A stretch of 64,000 nt of DNA, taken from NCBI GenBank assembly GCA_036346225.1, contig JARFIW010000942.1, forward strand, positions 2,315,001 through 2,379,000. The letters run 5' to 3'. Below are positions 23,788 through 34,856 of this stretch, piece by piece. Source of the DNA: Platerodrilus igneus. Lineage: Eukaryota > Arthropoda > Insecta > Coleoptera > Lycidae. Each line of letters begins with the position of its first letter. Position 1 is the stretch's first letter. The translations under genes were made by a program, and so were the position numbers. The notes below the pieces were generated by a model. It was not told the origin of the DNA. It did not search any database and saw only the letters and a program-made list of their open reading frames with translations.

Positions 23788-24673
23788 TTAATCAAGTGAT
23801 TCTGGCTGTCTCGTTGCTAATTGATTTTACTGCTTTATAAGTCTTTGATTCTCTGCTAGCAGAGGGTGTGAAATCATTTCTTCCCACCAGTCTTGCTGGC
23901 GGGAGGATTTGCGTACTTGGTTGTAGTAGGCCCGTTTATTGGTGTTTAAAATTTAAGGTGTTAATTTTAAATTATACGTGTGTTCCCGCGCAGAATCGAA
24001 AAACGGTGGTGTGAGAAATAACCGGAAGAGAGGGAGTGCGCAGACATTTTTTTTTTTAGAAAGAACGGGTAATTAAAAAAAATGTAGAGTAGAGTTGTTT
24101 TTTGGAAAGCATATATTGTTGTTGTCTTGGGTGACCGTATTCTTACGGCTCACGTAATCAAAAGTGAAATCACAAAGGCACCTTTGCTATAAACTAACCG
24201 ACAAGTGGTTCTATAAAGATACCCAAAGTGCTGCTTGTCGGGGAGACACCAGCTGATTTGAAATTGCAAGTGGGGTGAATAATCTGGAGGCAGTTCGTAG
24301 AACGCTAACCTCAGCACATCAAAACGTAAGTGTTTCTAAATTATATATAAGTTTGATAAACTGATAAAATATTGATTATCGAAGTGCACCCTGAACTGGA
24401 TATGGGAGTGTTCTATCGGTGTATTTACGTAGGTTAGGTGTCGGAACTGTTTAGGTTTACGCGGTCGGGTACTTACTCTTTGTAGTTAAACTAGAAAGTA
24501 AGGTGGTTAAACTAACACATATGTGTTTCGAGTTTGATTTAATTTTGTAGTATTAATAATTGCTATAATTAAAAAAAATAGAAGGTATGTTTTGATTTCA
24601 ACAGCTGTCTCATTTGTCAACCCCTCCCTGGATATTTAAAATAAATGCCATTACATTTTTGGCTTACTTTAAT
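23788..24673 (+). other. Probable 5' LTR region of the second gypsy element
   Basis: Lies directly upstream of the primer-binding site of Gypsy-2, so part of it should be that element's 5' LTR. It has a hairpin-like GACCGTATTCTTACGGCTCA near 24,130 and an A/T-rich middle. No second copy exists in the window, so the LTR start cannot be fixed. Confidence 0.45.
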
Positions 24674-24811
24674 TGGCGCCCAACGTGGGCGAATGAGTAC
24701 AGATTTGAAAACATTTCGTACTTCAGATGTGTTGAATTTACAGTATTTTATTTATTAATATTATTACATCATGAAAGTGTTTATTTGGGTATGTAATTTG
24801 TAATCAGGAAA

Positions 24812-25885
24812 ATGAGTGACGTCGAAAATGATGGGGAGAAATACCTTAAAGACTTTATGAGGGAAGTTAACAATAATTTATCTAGGTAGTAGGACATTGT
24901 TTAGATGATGCGTTCCAGAATTTAAATTTAAACTTAAACTAAGGGTTTTTAAAATTATTCTCTGCTTTGATTGATAGAAAAGGTCAGGTAGAAAACGCAG
25001 AAATAAAAGAAAGGGGGAGCACTAACACGTCAGAATTAGTAGAACCTGTGGTTTATGATAATAATAGGGGATATATTTCAGCTTGGAATGATGTGGGGGG
25101 TATTAACCTACTAATGGGATATTGTACCCAAAAGTGTTTGTAAAAAGATTACGGAGAATGTTTGATGAATCGGGAGTTCCCCAAGGTAAGAGGGTATTTT
25201 TGGCAGTTAACTGTTTAAGGGGATCAGCACAAGATTGGGCGGAGATTAAGGAATTTGTATCTTTTGAAATATTTAAGTCTCAATTTTTAACGCGTTATTG
25301 GAGTGGGGATCAGGAAAGAGAAACATTTTGTAAAGTGAAATACGGAATGTATGAGAGGGGTTCTCGTGCGTATCATTTTTTACGTACGGTAAAAGAGGCG
25401 AAATATTTAACGCAACCGCTGACTGATAAGAAAATTATTGATATGGCAATAGGCCATTTTGATTTAGAAATAAAGAGGGAAATTTTAAACTCGGGGTTTC
25501 ACACTGTGGAAGATGTTGAGGCCCATTTGAGCCGCATTGATTCGACATATATGTAGAACGATCTAATAGTGGAGATCGAAATCGAGATAATATGAGGGTT
25601 AACAGTAATAATAATAATAGGTTTGATTTGTCATCGGAGAACCAGGAGGTTCAAGTAGATAGAAATGTGGGTCGAGCGCTGCAAAATAGAGGGGATCGTA
25701 TCCGGGAGGATTGGAGACAAGAAAACCGTAGTGAGCCTACGCATGTAGAGGGTCGTCAGTCGGATCAGAAAGAAGTGGCTACAATTTTCAATTCAGGTTG
25801 GAACTTTGAAGGAGAAAGGGAGGATGAAGAGGTTAAAGTAAAGACTGTTGCGGTTGTACCCACTATTAAGGTAAAAGTTAAGTGA
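24812..25885 (+). pseudogene. Gypsy-2 gag
   Basis: Starts at ATG 24,812 (MSDVENDGEKYLKDF), stops at about 24,887, then reopens. The capsid-like domain at 25,122-25,553 (VFLAVNCLRGSAQDW, LTRYWSGDQERE, YERGSRAYHFLR, VEDVEAHLSRI) parallels Gypsy-1 gag. A basic, Asn/Arg-rich tail follows to about 25,885 (NSNNNNRFD, QNRGDRIREDW) without CCHC fingers, suggesting RNA binding by a basic tail. Broken in at least two places. Confidence 0.8.
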
Positions 25886-26445
25886 ATCAGTCGAGGTGGT
25901 TGCGCTTGTTCACTCCGGATCCCAGATTATGGGGATATCAGACAGGTTGTGAAACAGATTGAGCGAGTACGATGTGAAAATTCCGAGCATTCCATGTAAA
26001 AGTATGGTGCTACGGGTGCTTGGGAAAATAAGAGTGTAGTAGTTAGAGAGCAGGTGTTTTTACCTATTCAAATAGGCGACGTGCAAATTGATTGTCCGTT
26101 TCTACTTGTTCCTAATTTGGTGCGAAACATGGTGCTGGGTTGTGATTGGATGCGGGATCACAGTGTAGTGGTCGATTTTTTGGCTAATATTGTTAGGGGG
26201 TTATTTAACGGAATGTTTCAACAGTTTAGTTTTGTGGGAGAAAGTAATGGGGAAACACGTATTGCCATAAATGAAATTATGGAAAAGAAGGTAGAGGTGG
26301 TACCTCCGAGACCAGTGCCGGTGAGGTATCCTAAGGAAGAAATAGCCGAAGTGGCCAGTAAGCCGGAGCGTTTTATAGAACCAGAAAGAGGGTTGTTAAA
26401 TAATTTATTAATGCAGTATCAGGACAATTTTTCAAATCAACCTAG
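25886..26445 (+). pseudogene. Gypsy-2 aspartic protease with altered active site
   Basis: Near 25,900 the frame reads VVALVHSGSQIMGIS, where the family has the catalytic DSG. Here Asp is replaced by His (CAC). After a stop, the downstream strand DCPFLLVPNLVRNMVLGCDW is well kept (26,090-26,150). The linker to RT ends FSNQPS near 26,446. The missing Asp and the stops make it inactive. Confidence 0.8.
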
Positions 26446-27873
26446 TTGAATCAAAAATTATTGTCATGCGATACACCTAAAGGATGAATCACCTTTTTAT
26501 CATAAGCAGCATCCGATTCCTTATGCATTTCGTGAGAAGGCCAGAAGAAAAATTAAAAAAATGATAGATTGGGGGCTTATTGAGATGCGACAAACCGAGT
26601 ATGTAAGTCCGTTGGTAACAGCGAAAAAGAAGGATGGGTCGGTTAGGGTATGTCTGGACGCGACTCACTTAAATAAGAGGATGGAAAAAGATCGGGTTAC
26701 TCCACCAAATCCGAGCGAATTATTATTTAAATTCTTTCCAGGCTAGTGCTTGAGCATTATTGACTTGACAGCTTCATATTGGCAAGTCCCAATTAGGGCC
26801 TGTGATCAGAAGTATACCGGTTTTGCTTTTGAGGGGCATACCTATGTTTTTTGTGTTACCTTTCGGGTTGTCTTCATCAGTAGGAAGCTTTATTCGTGCA
26901 TTATATATCGTTTTGGGGCCAGAAGTAGGGAATGGATCATCCCGTATGTAGATGATTTGCTGGTATACTCACCAGATGCTAATACTCACCTTAAACATCT
27001 TGAGATAATCTTCGAAAAATTTAGAAAGGCAGGAATTACCGTAAAATTGAAAAAAAGTTGTTTTGCAAAGAACTCGGTGCATTTTCTGGATCACATTATT
27101 TCCCCAGAAGGTGTTTCACTTGATCCGGAGCGGGTGGAAGCTATACTTAAGTTTCCAGAACCTCGAAATGTCAAGCAATTGAAGTCCTTTTTGTGTGTTG
27201 TGAATTTCGATCGACGCTTCTGTTCAAAATTTGCAGAATTGTCGGTCCCACTTTTACGTTTGTTTAAAAAAAGTCCACCATGGGTATGGGGCAGACAAGA
27301 AGCTGCTGCAGTTGATAATATGAAAAAGGCATTTGTGGAAGCCACCTTCCTCAGGCATCCGGATATGGAAAAAGGGTTTTATGTGCAGACGGACGCTTCA
27401 GGATATGCTCTTGGAGCATGCTTATTTCAGAAGGATTCGGATGGGAAGCCAGGTATAATAGCTTTTGCGAGTAGGTATTACATGGGCCCGAGTTACGCTA
27501 TGCTGTAACTGAGAAAGAGACGCTAGTCGTAATATTTATTTTGCAGAAATGGCGTGTGTTTATTTTGGGGAGACACGTGACAGTAGTCAGTGATCATAAG
27601 TCTTTAGCGTTTATAAGTGCATGCAGGCTTCTGAATGCTCGACTTACACGTTGGGCATTGATAAGTCAAGAGTATGAGGTAGAATTTGAGTATTGCCGTG
27701 GTTCGGAAAATGTCATAGCGGATGCATTATCTAGATATCCGATTAAAGAGGTTAAGGGGAAAATTGAGATACCCGCAGATACGTATTTAGAAGTAGCAGT
27801 AGTGGTTAAGCAGTCAGAGTTGTTCAAAAAGGTGCTAAGTAATTTTAAAAACAGCACTATCTCAGGCGAATGA
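26446..27873 (+). pseudogene. Gypsy-2 reverse transcriptase and RNase H
   Basis: RT fingers and palm are readable: DWGLIEMRQTEYVSPLV, KKDGSVRVCLD (26,630-26,660), the motif A block IIDLTASYWQVPI, a frame-damaged middle, and IIPYVDDLLVYS at 26,937-26,970 carrying the catalytic YVDD. Thumb and connection follow (SFLCVVNFDRRFC). RNase H starts with YVQTDASGYALGACLF (27,380-27,430), then after a frame change has VVSDHKSLAF and ENVIADALSRYP at 27,711-27,740. Stops at 26,745, 27,507 and 27,871 divide it. Confidence 0.9.
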
Positions 27874-27900
27874 CTAAGGTGTCTAGCAATTCTATTCCAA

Positions 27901-28420
27901 TTGGGACATGAACATGAAAGCAAGCTTAGGGAGTGGTATGTGGTACGAGACGAGGTCTTGTATCGCAGGGGCACTCAAAAGTGTCCAGGGTTTAAGGTGT
28001 ATATTCCTTTTAAGGATATTTTGTCATTAATTCAACAGGAATATGGGGATAACGGACATTTTGGGACGGAAAAGATTTATCGGTCTCTGAAGGATTTTAT
28101 TATCCTCCGCGGATGCGACGTCAAGTTCGAAGAATTGTAGTGGGCTGTAGCCTTTGCTAACAAGCAAGGTCTCTTCGCATTTGGTGTGAGAGATGAATAG
28201 CGCTTTGCTATGTAATATAAATAAGATAGTCTGTGTAGACTTGATGGGCCCGTTGCCGAGTTCTAGATTCGGAAACCAATATTTGTTGGTATTTGTGGAT
28301 GCGTTTAGTAAGTTGGTATCTTTGTTCACACTTAAAAGGTCGACGACCAAAATAATCATTAAAAGGCTCGAAGGATATAGGGAAAATATAGATATAGTAC
28401 AAGCTGTGTTGTCAGACAAG
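27901..28420 (+). pseudogene. Gypsy-2 integrase, N-terminal part
   Basis: The zinc-binding region is partly kept (QEYGDNGHFGTEKIYRSL). After a stop near 28,140, the core starts with IVCVDLMGPLPSSRFGNQY (first Asp) and reaches VLSDK, where the usual SDNGTQF would continue. From about 28,420 the sequence instead matches an antisense LINE zinc-knuckle protein, marking a recombination or deletion junction. Confidence 0.82.
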
Positions 28421-29335
28421 CGAGGTTTGTATCCGCAATTTAAGTTCAAATGTCCAATTCGCTGGCACGAAAAGCATAGTGGGAGCTCCACTCTGCTTTC
28501 AAATACGGCAACATTAATGTAGCTGCAGTAGAGTAACGTAATCAGGTTGTAGATTCCAGTCGATGTCGGGTTGTCCTCCAAAGATACGAGGACGGTGTTG
28601 CAGTATTCTAGTTCTTTATTATGTAGCTTAGTCACGTAGTTAATTTTGTACCCCACATCGGTGAGTTTGGTCTTGATGTCTTCTGTCATGATGTTGGTGG
28701 CTAAGCCCTTGATGACTATTTTGAATTTGCCTTCGGATCTGATGGTGTATGTGTAGTACTCGATGTTGTTCTTCTTTAAATAGTCCTGCAGGTATCTGAA
28801 TTGCGTACTGTCGGTGGGTATTACTGTTGCTCCTTGTACAGATGCTCGGATGTCGACTTTATTTTGTAATGACGGTTTAGCTCCTAGGCGTGCTGAATGA
28901 AGTTAGGAAACCTCTCGATGAAAATAGGAGGGATGCGGTTACTGCTTGTCCGTGTCTGAAGCTGTGAACGTCTTTCGGTATCTGAAATGCCCATGGTGGA
29001 GATAGTGGCGGCGGCGTTGGTGTAGCTTCTGCTAGTCGATGGTTTGTTCAGGTCTGCAGTGATCGGAGTCGTGGTGGTGTCTGAACCTGGTGTAGTAGTT
29101 GCGGTGGATGTCTTCGATTTAATCCTTATTTTATGGGTGTCGGATTTCTGTTTCTTCTTGCTTTCGGTTTCCAAAGATGATCGGTCGTAACGTCGTCTGC
29201 GTGTAGAAGCGTTCTCAAAATCCATGTCGGAAGTGTCGTGGGTGATTGTAACGGATGCCACTGCCCTCATGAAGTCTCTGGCTAGCATTGGTTTGCTCTG
29301 AAAAGAGCGGTTAATGACGATGGTGTACACTACGT
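28421..29335 (-). pseudogene. LINE ORF1 (gag-like), 3'-truncated at Gypsy-2
   Basis: The minus-strand frame starts near 29,330 and has a Ser/Thr/Lys-rich N-terminus (SRSYTNAAATISTMG, then NRIPPIFIERFPNF). A PRE_C2HC-like stretch follows at about 28,870-28,560 (TQFRYLQDYLKKNNIEYYTY, DIKTKLTDVGYKINYV). A CCHC knuckle (CFSCQRIGHLNLNC) lies at 28,490-28,440. It is different from the jockey ORF1 at 6.4-7.5 kb. The rest of the LINE (ORF2) is absent. A frameshift at about 28,890 divides the protein. Confidence 0.8.
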
Positions 29336-29779
29336 GCTGGAGCGCGTGATGTACACCTCTTCAGCAGCTAGAAGTTCAGCTTACTAGAGCGTCTTCGTTG
29401 AAAACCGTAGAAATGAACTGAAGTTTCTCACTGTATGTAGATTCTAGTCGTTCTTTCGCGATGTTTACTCTCTCAAGGTTTAACTAGAACTGGATATAGT
29501 GGCGCGCGAGACATACTCTTACCTATATCATAATGCACGAGGAACACAAACGAATGAATTCCAAGTAAAAAACGAACTACTCTAAACCCAGCATTTCGAT
29601 TGGTTAAGGCATTATAAACTTCTTCTACATACTAAAACTAAACCCTGCATTTTCAATGGTTAACGTTCAATAGACTTTTTCTACATAGCGAACATAGGGA
29701 AGAAACAGTATAAATAAAATTGCAAGTTCAGCAGTAAATATTTACTTGGAACTCATAGCCAAGGGAATTAACTAGCAGC
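29336..29779 (-). other. Probable 5' region of the truncated LINE
   Basis: No frame of note. It lies upstream of the minus-strand ORF1 and may be its 5' UTR. The LINE's outer boundary cannot be set. Confidence 0.35.
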
Positions 29780-30095
29780 GCTGTCCATAACCTGTCACCT
29801 TCTCCAGCACCAGCGGCGTTGTCCTATAGCCCGCTTACGCCGACGCCTTGACGAGTGATGCATTGTATCACGACGCCGACGCCCCTTACATCCAAAGCTT
29901 TGCTAGCAGTGCTTAATCCGTAGCCTGCTGATGCCAACGCCTCCACGAGAGTACACTGCATCACGACGCCGACAGTAGAGAGATATATTCCTTCTAGGAC
30001 AACGCCACCATATGGACGCCACCCATAAACGCAACAACGCCACCCATAACGCCGTCCAACGTCACTACCGCTCGGTTTGACGTCACAGCTGCTTT
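29780..30095. repeat. GC-rich block with degenerate direct repeats
   Basis: Two related segments, at about 29,785-29,895 and 29,905-29,970, share GCTAGCAG at the start and GCATCACGACGCCGAC-like ends. They are followed by short ACGCCACCCATAA-type repeats at 30,000-30,060. The block is far richer in GC than its neighbours. No coding assignment. Confidence 0.6.
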
Positions 30096-30777
30096 CTAAA
30101 AGTTTTCTTTAACTATGCGGATAAACACTCTTACATAACCCCCTAAATCGGGGAAGAACCTACCCCAGAATTTTTCTGATGTGTTGGGGTTCAAATTAAA
30201 GCTCTTTTAATCAGGATTCTATTCCTACCGAATTCTTACCTAAGGGCCAACTCTCAACCCAAATTTTAGCTAATGTATTATAGACATTTTCTAATGGTTT
30301 AAGTTTTACTAATAAATAGTTAAATTTTAAGTACGCTTCTATGAGACGGCTACATTCCAATTAGATAAATGAATAGCGAAAGTACATTTAATACTTAGAT
30401 TTTTTTGGTTACTCGAGATGCATAATTTAATCAACCACTTCCCTGGCGGTCTAATTCTGTAGGAATTTTTAAAATCGAACCATCCCTTACCAGGTTAAAC
30501 CTCTTAAAGCCCTAACCCTTCAAAATTTCTGCTCATCTATATTTAACTCCATCTTTAAAACCTCCTTCGGATATTTACTTTAATCTAGAGAATAAAAAAC
30601 TTAAAAGTTCTATCACCTTAAACCTAAGAATAAAAAAATAAGATAGTTTAATACATTTATTAATAATTTTTGCTGATGTTGAAAATACAAATAAGTAAAA
30701 CAAATTTTATCAAGAAATATTATATTTTATTAAAAATATATACTTGTATTGATAACATCTATAGACCGCTGTGAAAA
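30096..30777. other. Non-coding flank of the older Polinton-like copy
   Basis: AT-rich. The last 170 bp (from about 30,615) resemble 41,812-41,945 in the left arm of the 40-49.5 kb element, so the homologous region begins here. Confidence 0.5.
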
Positions 30778-31491
30778 TCAGTCTGAGAAATCTGGGATAA
30801 CCAAATTTCTAAACATTTGCGTAGATGATCGCTTCGCATTCGCATCTTCTAAGTACTGGATGGGGTGACATTTAATGCTGCAATCATTAAACAAAGAAAT
30901 ACTCGTACGGCTCTCTACATCTAATAACATTTGAACCTTTTCTTCGTTTGTCGTATCTCCACCTACAAATTTTTTGTAAAATTCTGGAAAGTTTCTCACC
31001 TCAACTCCTGCATTTAATAGCTTGAAGCACTCGTGCTCAGGTAACACAAGAACATTCCGGTCTTTTGTAATTTACATATTATATAAATTTTCTTCTTGAA
31101 ATTTATTCGCCACCCATACACTTATACTAGATGTTTCGGTAATCAGTTTCAATTTGTTTCACGATCCATTTGTAATTCTAAAACATGTCCACCAGAAAAA
31201 CCATTCAATCTTATGTTTGCTGCTTCTTGGGTAAATTGTATGATTCTAAATTCTAATTGAAAATTGCGAAACTCTCTCCATTTAAAGTAGTCCATTTTTA
31301 TAGCATAATTTTGACACATTCTACTATTGTAAATAATTTATACGACTGGTTGTAGACCACCGTATAAATCAAAACCAACTTTCACGTTATGGTGGTGAAA
31401 ATTTGATGTAAATTCACTTAGCGCATAGGTGGTCTTACCTACTAGTTGGCACTCCTACATCACTTGTAACGTCAACACCTGAAAAATCCAT
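30778..31491 (-). pseudogene. Gene X, older decayed copy
   Basis: Homologous throughout to the intact-length X copies at 41,947-42,774 and 46,397-47,220. The start ATG (31,491) is in the same context (MDFSGVDV-like). Readable blocks include the region around YGGLQP and the C-terminal part VRNFPEFYKKFVGG, SIKCHPIQYLEDANAKRSS and LVIPDFSD. Frameshifts and stops occur in the first half, and a stretch near NNFE is missing or altered. It lies about 1.35 kb from, and divergent to, gene Y, as in the other copy. Function unknown. Confidence 0.75.
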
Positions 31492-32840
31492 CTTTAACTT
31501 GTAATTTTGATCAACTCGACGATACTTTGACAATTAATGCTCTGGAACATGGCGCCCTCGCCTTTTATCCTGACGGCCAAGCACGCGCAGTTCCTTATTA
31601 TGTTAATTGGTGTTATAAGCAAGTCTTGACGGGAAATTATAATTATTTTATAGTGAATTTTACCTGTTTGTATTTAACCACCAATGCCATTTTCAGAATT
31701 TTTATAAAAAAATTACTCTTACCGATATTTTTAATATAACTCCGTTGTGTAAGGTATCAATTATTATCGTGTTTTCCTCAGCTCCTCAAATCTTTTGGAA
31801 TTTTTCAAATCGAACTACCCCTTACTGATTTACAGATCAACCTTTTACAAACTATACGGTGTTCATCTTTAACCTATTTCTAAACAGTCTTTTGAGATAA
31901 ACCCATCGTGTAACCTATCAAATTAGTATAGAATTTCCTGAATAATCGAAATCAATTGTCACGTCTTTCAAAATTAGCTTTAACAAAGACCCGCATAATG
32001 TTTTAATATTAAAAAGCATAACAGCAAAACACCTCTGCATTTTTTATTTAGATTTAACTCAATAATAAAGTAAGACTCAATAAATATTTATTAATATCCA
32101 GGATTGTTAAAATTTTTGATTAGTACATCCACATTCACATAATTAAACCAAAAGGTTAAATATATTAATTCTGTACGGTGGGTTAGAAAGTAGTTCGGTC
32201 ATCTATTTTTTAAATGTAGTTCAAAATAAGACGTATTTTTAAAATAAATTCAGTGAAATATATGATCCTTAGCCTTGCATTGTTTTGTTAATGACGTCTA
32301 ATTATTAATTGTAAAAGGTACTTTCTTGCAATTTTAGTTAATCTATGGGAATACGCATTCTAATAATTTGATTTAAATTGGGTTAATGTAAGGACAAATT
32401 ATACTTTCTCTATGTGCATAAATACAGGAAAAATGATACTAAAAGTTCATTTTGAATTTATTTTTGGAAAACGTAAAGTGGTTCAAAGTGTAATAGTGTT
32501 GCAGAATTCTCCACCTTTGAAAATTTTGGAGTAAGACAACATTTTTAAAACTTACATGTTTGAACTGCGATTTTCTATCGTTATTCAGCAACTTTACCTG
32601 CAAGACACCTTTTATATTATCCGCTTAAGGTTAACGCTACAACATTATTGCTTACGTTTTCATTAATTCAACGTTTTAATAATCTATTATTTTAAAATAT
32701 TTACTGTGTGAGGACTATCGCCAAAGAAAAGTAAGTCTGAATTTGAATTTGAATTGAGTTTGAATTTTAACTTGTAAACGTGGAAGAAATTAATATTCAC
32801 ATGTATAATTCAAAAACTGTTAATCATTAATTTTTCTAGA
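31492..32840. other. Intergenic region between X and Y, conserved in two copies
   Basis: Non-coding, but clearly alignable by eye to 42,775-43,822, for example the TTTGCATTTTTATTTAGA stretch near 32,036 and the TTGATTTAAATTGGGTTAAT block near 32,366. As the two genes diverge, it should hold both promoters. Confidence 0.6.
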
Positions 32841-33511
32841 ATGAACATCTTAAGTATCTTATGCAGTGTGTATGAAAGCGTTTTACTGGAGGTGACGCCG
32901 TAAACAAACACAACGAAATGGTTTATTTCCAGGAGGAACTAAAAATTACAGACGATGAGTGAGAGCAAATTAAGGATTTGGAAAAACAGTCGACCGCAGT
33001 GCAGTGCATGAAGACTGTATAAACGCAGCAATTCAGTTAGAGCGAAACAAGTTGCTATTTGAAAAACCATATGGAAGTTGGTGTGCTAAATTAGATATGC
33101 AAATTTGACAACTTGCGCTTTTATTTAAATAGGAATTATTTAGTGAAGATGATGACATTTGATAAAGATTATATGTTATTTACCAAAGGAACTTTAAAAC
33201 ACTTTTTAGCGATATTTCAGATCGTTCTCAACTACGCTAATAATTTAGGAGAACTAACAGAAAACGGTGCTCCTAATATTGATCTGTTTCTGTTAGATGT
33301 AGCAATGGAAAGGTATAATAGGAATGAAGTTTCACAGAATCTCGCACATGCTATAATCAAAAGTAAATACAGTAATAGTGATTTTGGGGCCATGTTATAC
33401 GAATTTATAAAAACCTATCCAAAATTGTTTCAAAATAGTATTTGTAGACAAGTTGAATATATGGAAAAGAACAGCAGGTTTCCATTCTACGCATTTACGA
33501 AAGATCTTTAA
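32841..33511 (+). pseudogene. Gene Y, older decayed copy
   Basis: Homologous to 43,823-44,697. It begins ATGAACATCTTAAG at 32,841, is frameshifted within 60 bp, then reads YFQEELKITDDE, an in-frame TGA and EQIKDLEKQ. The middle of Y (about 60 codons, SSKIIIVGLN region) is deleted here near 33,070. The C-terminal 132 codons (33,113-33,511) are intact: NYLVKMMTFDKDYMLF, PNIDLFLLDVAMERYNRN, SNSDFGAMLYEFIKTYP, ICRQVEYMEKN. Function unknown. Confidence 0.75.
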
Positions 33512-33829
33512 ATTTTAAACTATAGATTTTAGGGAAATTTCTGTCACTATAATTTTGCATATTACGGTTTATTTTCTTATATCTTTGTAAATTGTTGTTT
33601 TTTAACTACAGATATTAATAGCTGTAAAAATTATGTTATAGTTTTAAATAAAACGATTCTGATTAATAATTCTGAAGAACGTTTATAGCACCCTTTTAAT
33701 AAATACACATCTTTGTTATAATTCTTTCATAAGAACTTAGCTTTCAGTTAGCTGCATACTTGAACAATTAAGCAATAGCAATATATACTTTATATTTTAT
33801 AGCATAAACAAGCTAGTATGTACAAAAAT
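33512..33829. other. 3' flank of gene Y copy A
   Basis: Non-coding. It includes AATAAAACGATTCTG near 33,649, matching the flank of the Y copy at 44,698-44,990. Homology to that copy stops at about 33,829, where terminal-repeat sequence starts. Confidence 0.6.
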
Positions 33830-34310
33830 AGTAGATGGATGACAGGCAAATCAGCACCACATTTCCCCCAGCATCCACATTTCCCACACATCTGGACCAA
33901 AAAGTTTTCTTCGACTAACCATTTTCATCTTTCGAGATAAATATATCTTGTTTGGTATCAATTAATATTAGATTTTTCTCAGCTACCCGAATTTCTAAGA
34001 ATTTTTTAGATAGCATTACCCCCAAGGGAGCTACTCTCATTTTAAGATTTTTTACCGCTCACATTCTGAACCAAATAGTTTTCTTCGTCTAACCATTGCA
34101 TCTTTTGAGATAAACCTATCTTGTTTGCTATAAATTAATATTAGATTTTTCTCAGCTACCTCAATCTTTAGGAATTTTTTAGATAGCATCACCCCCAAGG
34201 GAGCTACCCCAATTTTAAGATTTCTTACCTGTAGCGATTTCTGAGCGTTCTTATAAATTTTTTTATCCATGCAATACATTAAATTAGTCTAAAATTTTAC
34301 GCAGAATTCG
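33830..34310. repeat. Element terminus and subterminal repeats, older copy
   Basis: Starts AGTAGATGGATGACAG, closely matching the left end of the 40-49.5 kb element (AGTAGATGGTTGATAGC). Two related units follow, about 33,900-34,060 and 34,070-34,250. Each contains TTTCGAGATAAA-like, TTGGTATCAATTAATATTAG-like and CCCAAGGGAGCTACC blocks. On the minus strand each unit is open and encodes a similar peptide (VAPLG...KKFLKI..AEKNLILI). This end is in left-end orientation but abuts gene Y's flank. Confidence 0.7.
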
Positions 34311-34856
34311 AATCTGCAAACAGATTTAAAATCGGAGCACCCCCTGCAAAGTTATACCCCTTTAAAGTCCGGAACCTCTAAATTTTTGCTCATCTATATA
34401 TTTAACTCCATTTTTAAAACCTTTTTCGCTACCCAAGACATATGCTTTAACCAAACACTTCGAGGTAGTAACACAAAAATTAAGCACACAAAATTTTAAT
34501 AATTTATTTTATCCAATTTACAGTTTAATAAACTAATAGAATACAATTGTAAAATATAACATTATTTTCCTCGTGTAGTTGAATCCATGCAGTCGAAAGT
34601 AACCTGTAACAAAAAAAGTAATTAATGTGTTGTTTAAAAAAGACCTATAACAAAAAGAGATTAATGTAAAAAAGAGGAGACGTGTTTTCGGTCAATAAGA
34701 CATATTGTTGTTAATCTAACAATATGTTTTACCGTCCAGCAACATCACATGGAGGTAAACACATGTCGCCGGGAGCGAAGGAAATTTTAAGTATGGGGAT
34801 GGTGGGTATGTCTTATAACTAACTTACATGCTACTATAAACAAAAACTTAAAAAAC
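34311..34856. other. Non-coding subterminal region of the older copy
   Basis: Contains the stretch AAGCACACAAAATTTTAATAATTTATTTTATCC (described as positions 34,480-34,515), shared with about 40,418-40,452. No gene. Confidence 0.5.

Larger units (their letters stand above)
24674..28420 (+). mobile_element. Second Ty3/gypsy retrotransposon (Gypsy-2), 3'-truncated
   Basis: A plus-strand element related to Gypsy-1. The primer-binding site at 24,674-24,690 reads TGGCGCCCAACGTGGGC (tRNA-Lys type). Gag, protease, RT, RNase H and integrase follow in order with multiple stops. The integrase core ends abruptly near 28,420, where minus-strand LINE ORF1 sequence begins. There is therefore no 3' LTR. It is older than Gypsy-1, judging by its number of lesions. 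Confidence 0.88.

Noticed and set aside
31527..31739. Plus-strand 70-codon frame between X and Y
   Set aside because: Lies in the divergent promoter region, lacks coding features, and the matching region near 42.8 kb is not open.
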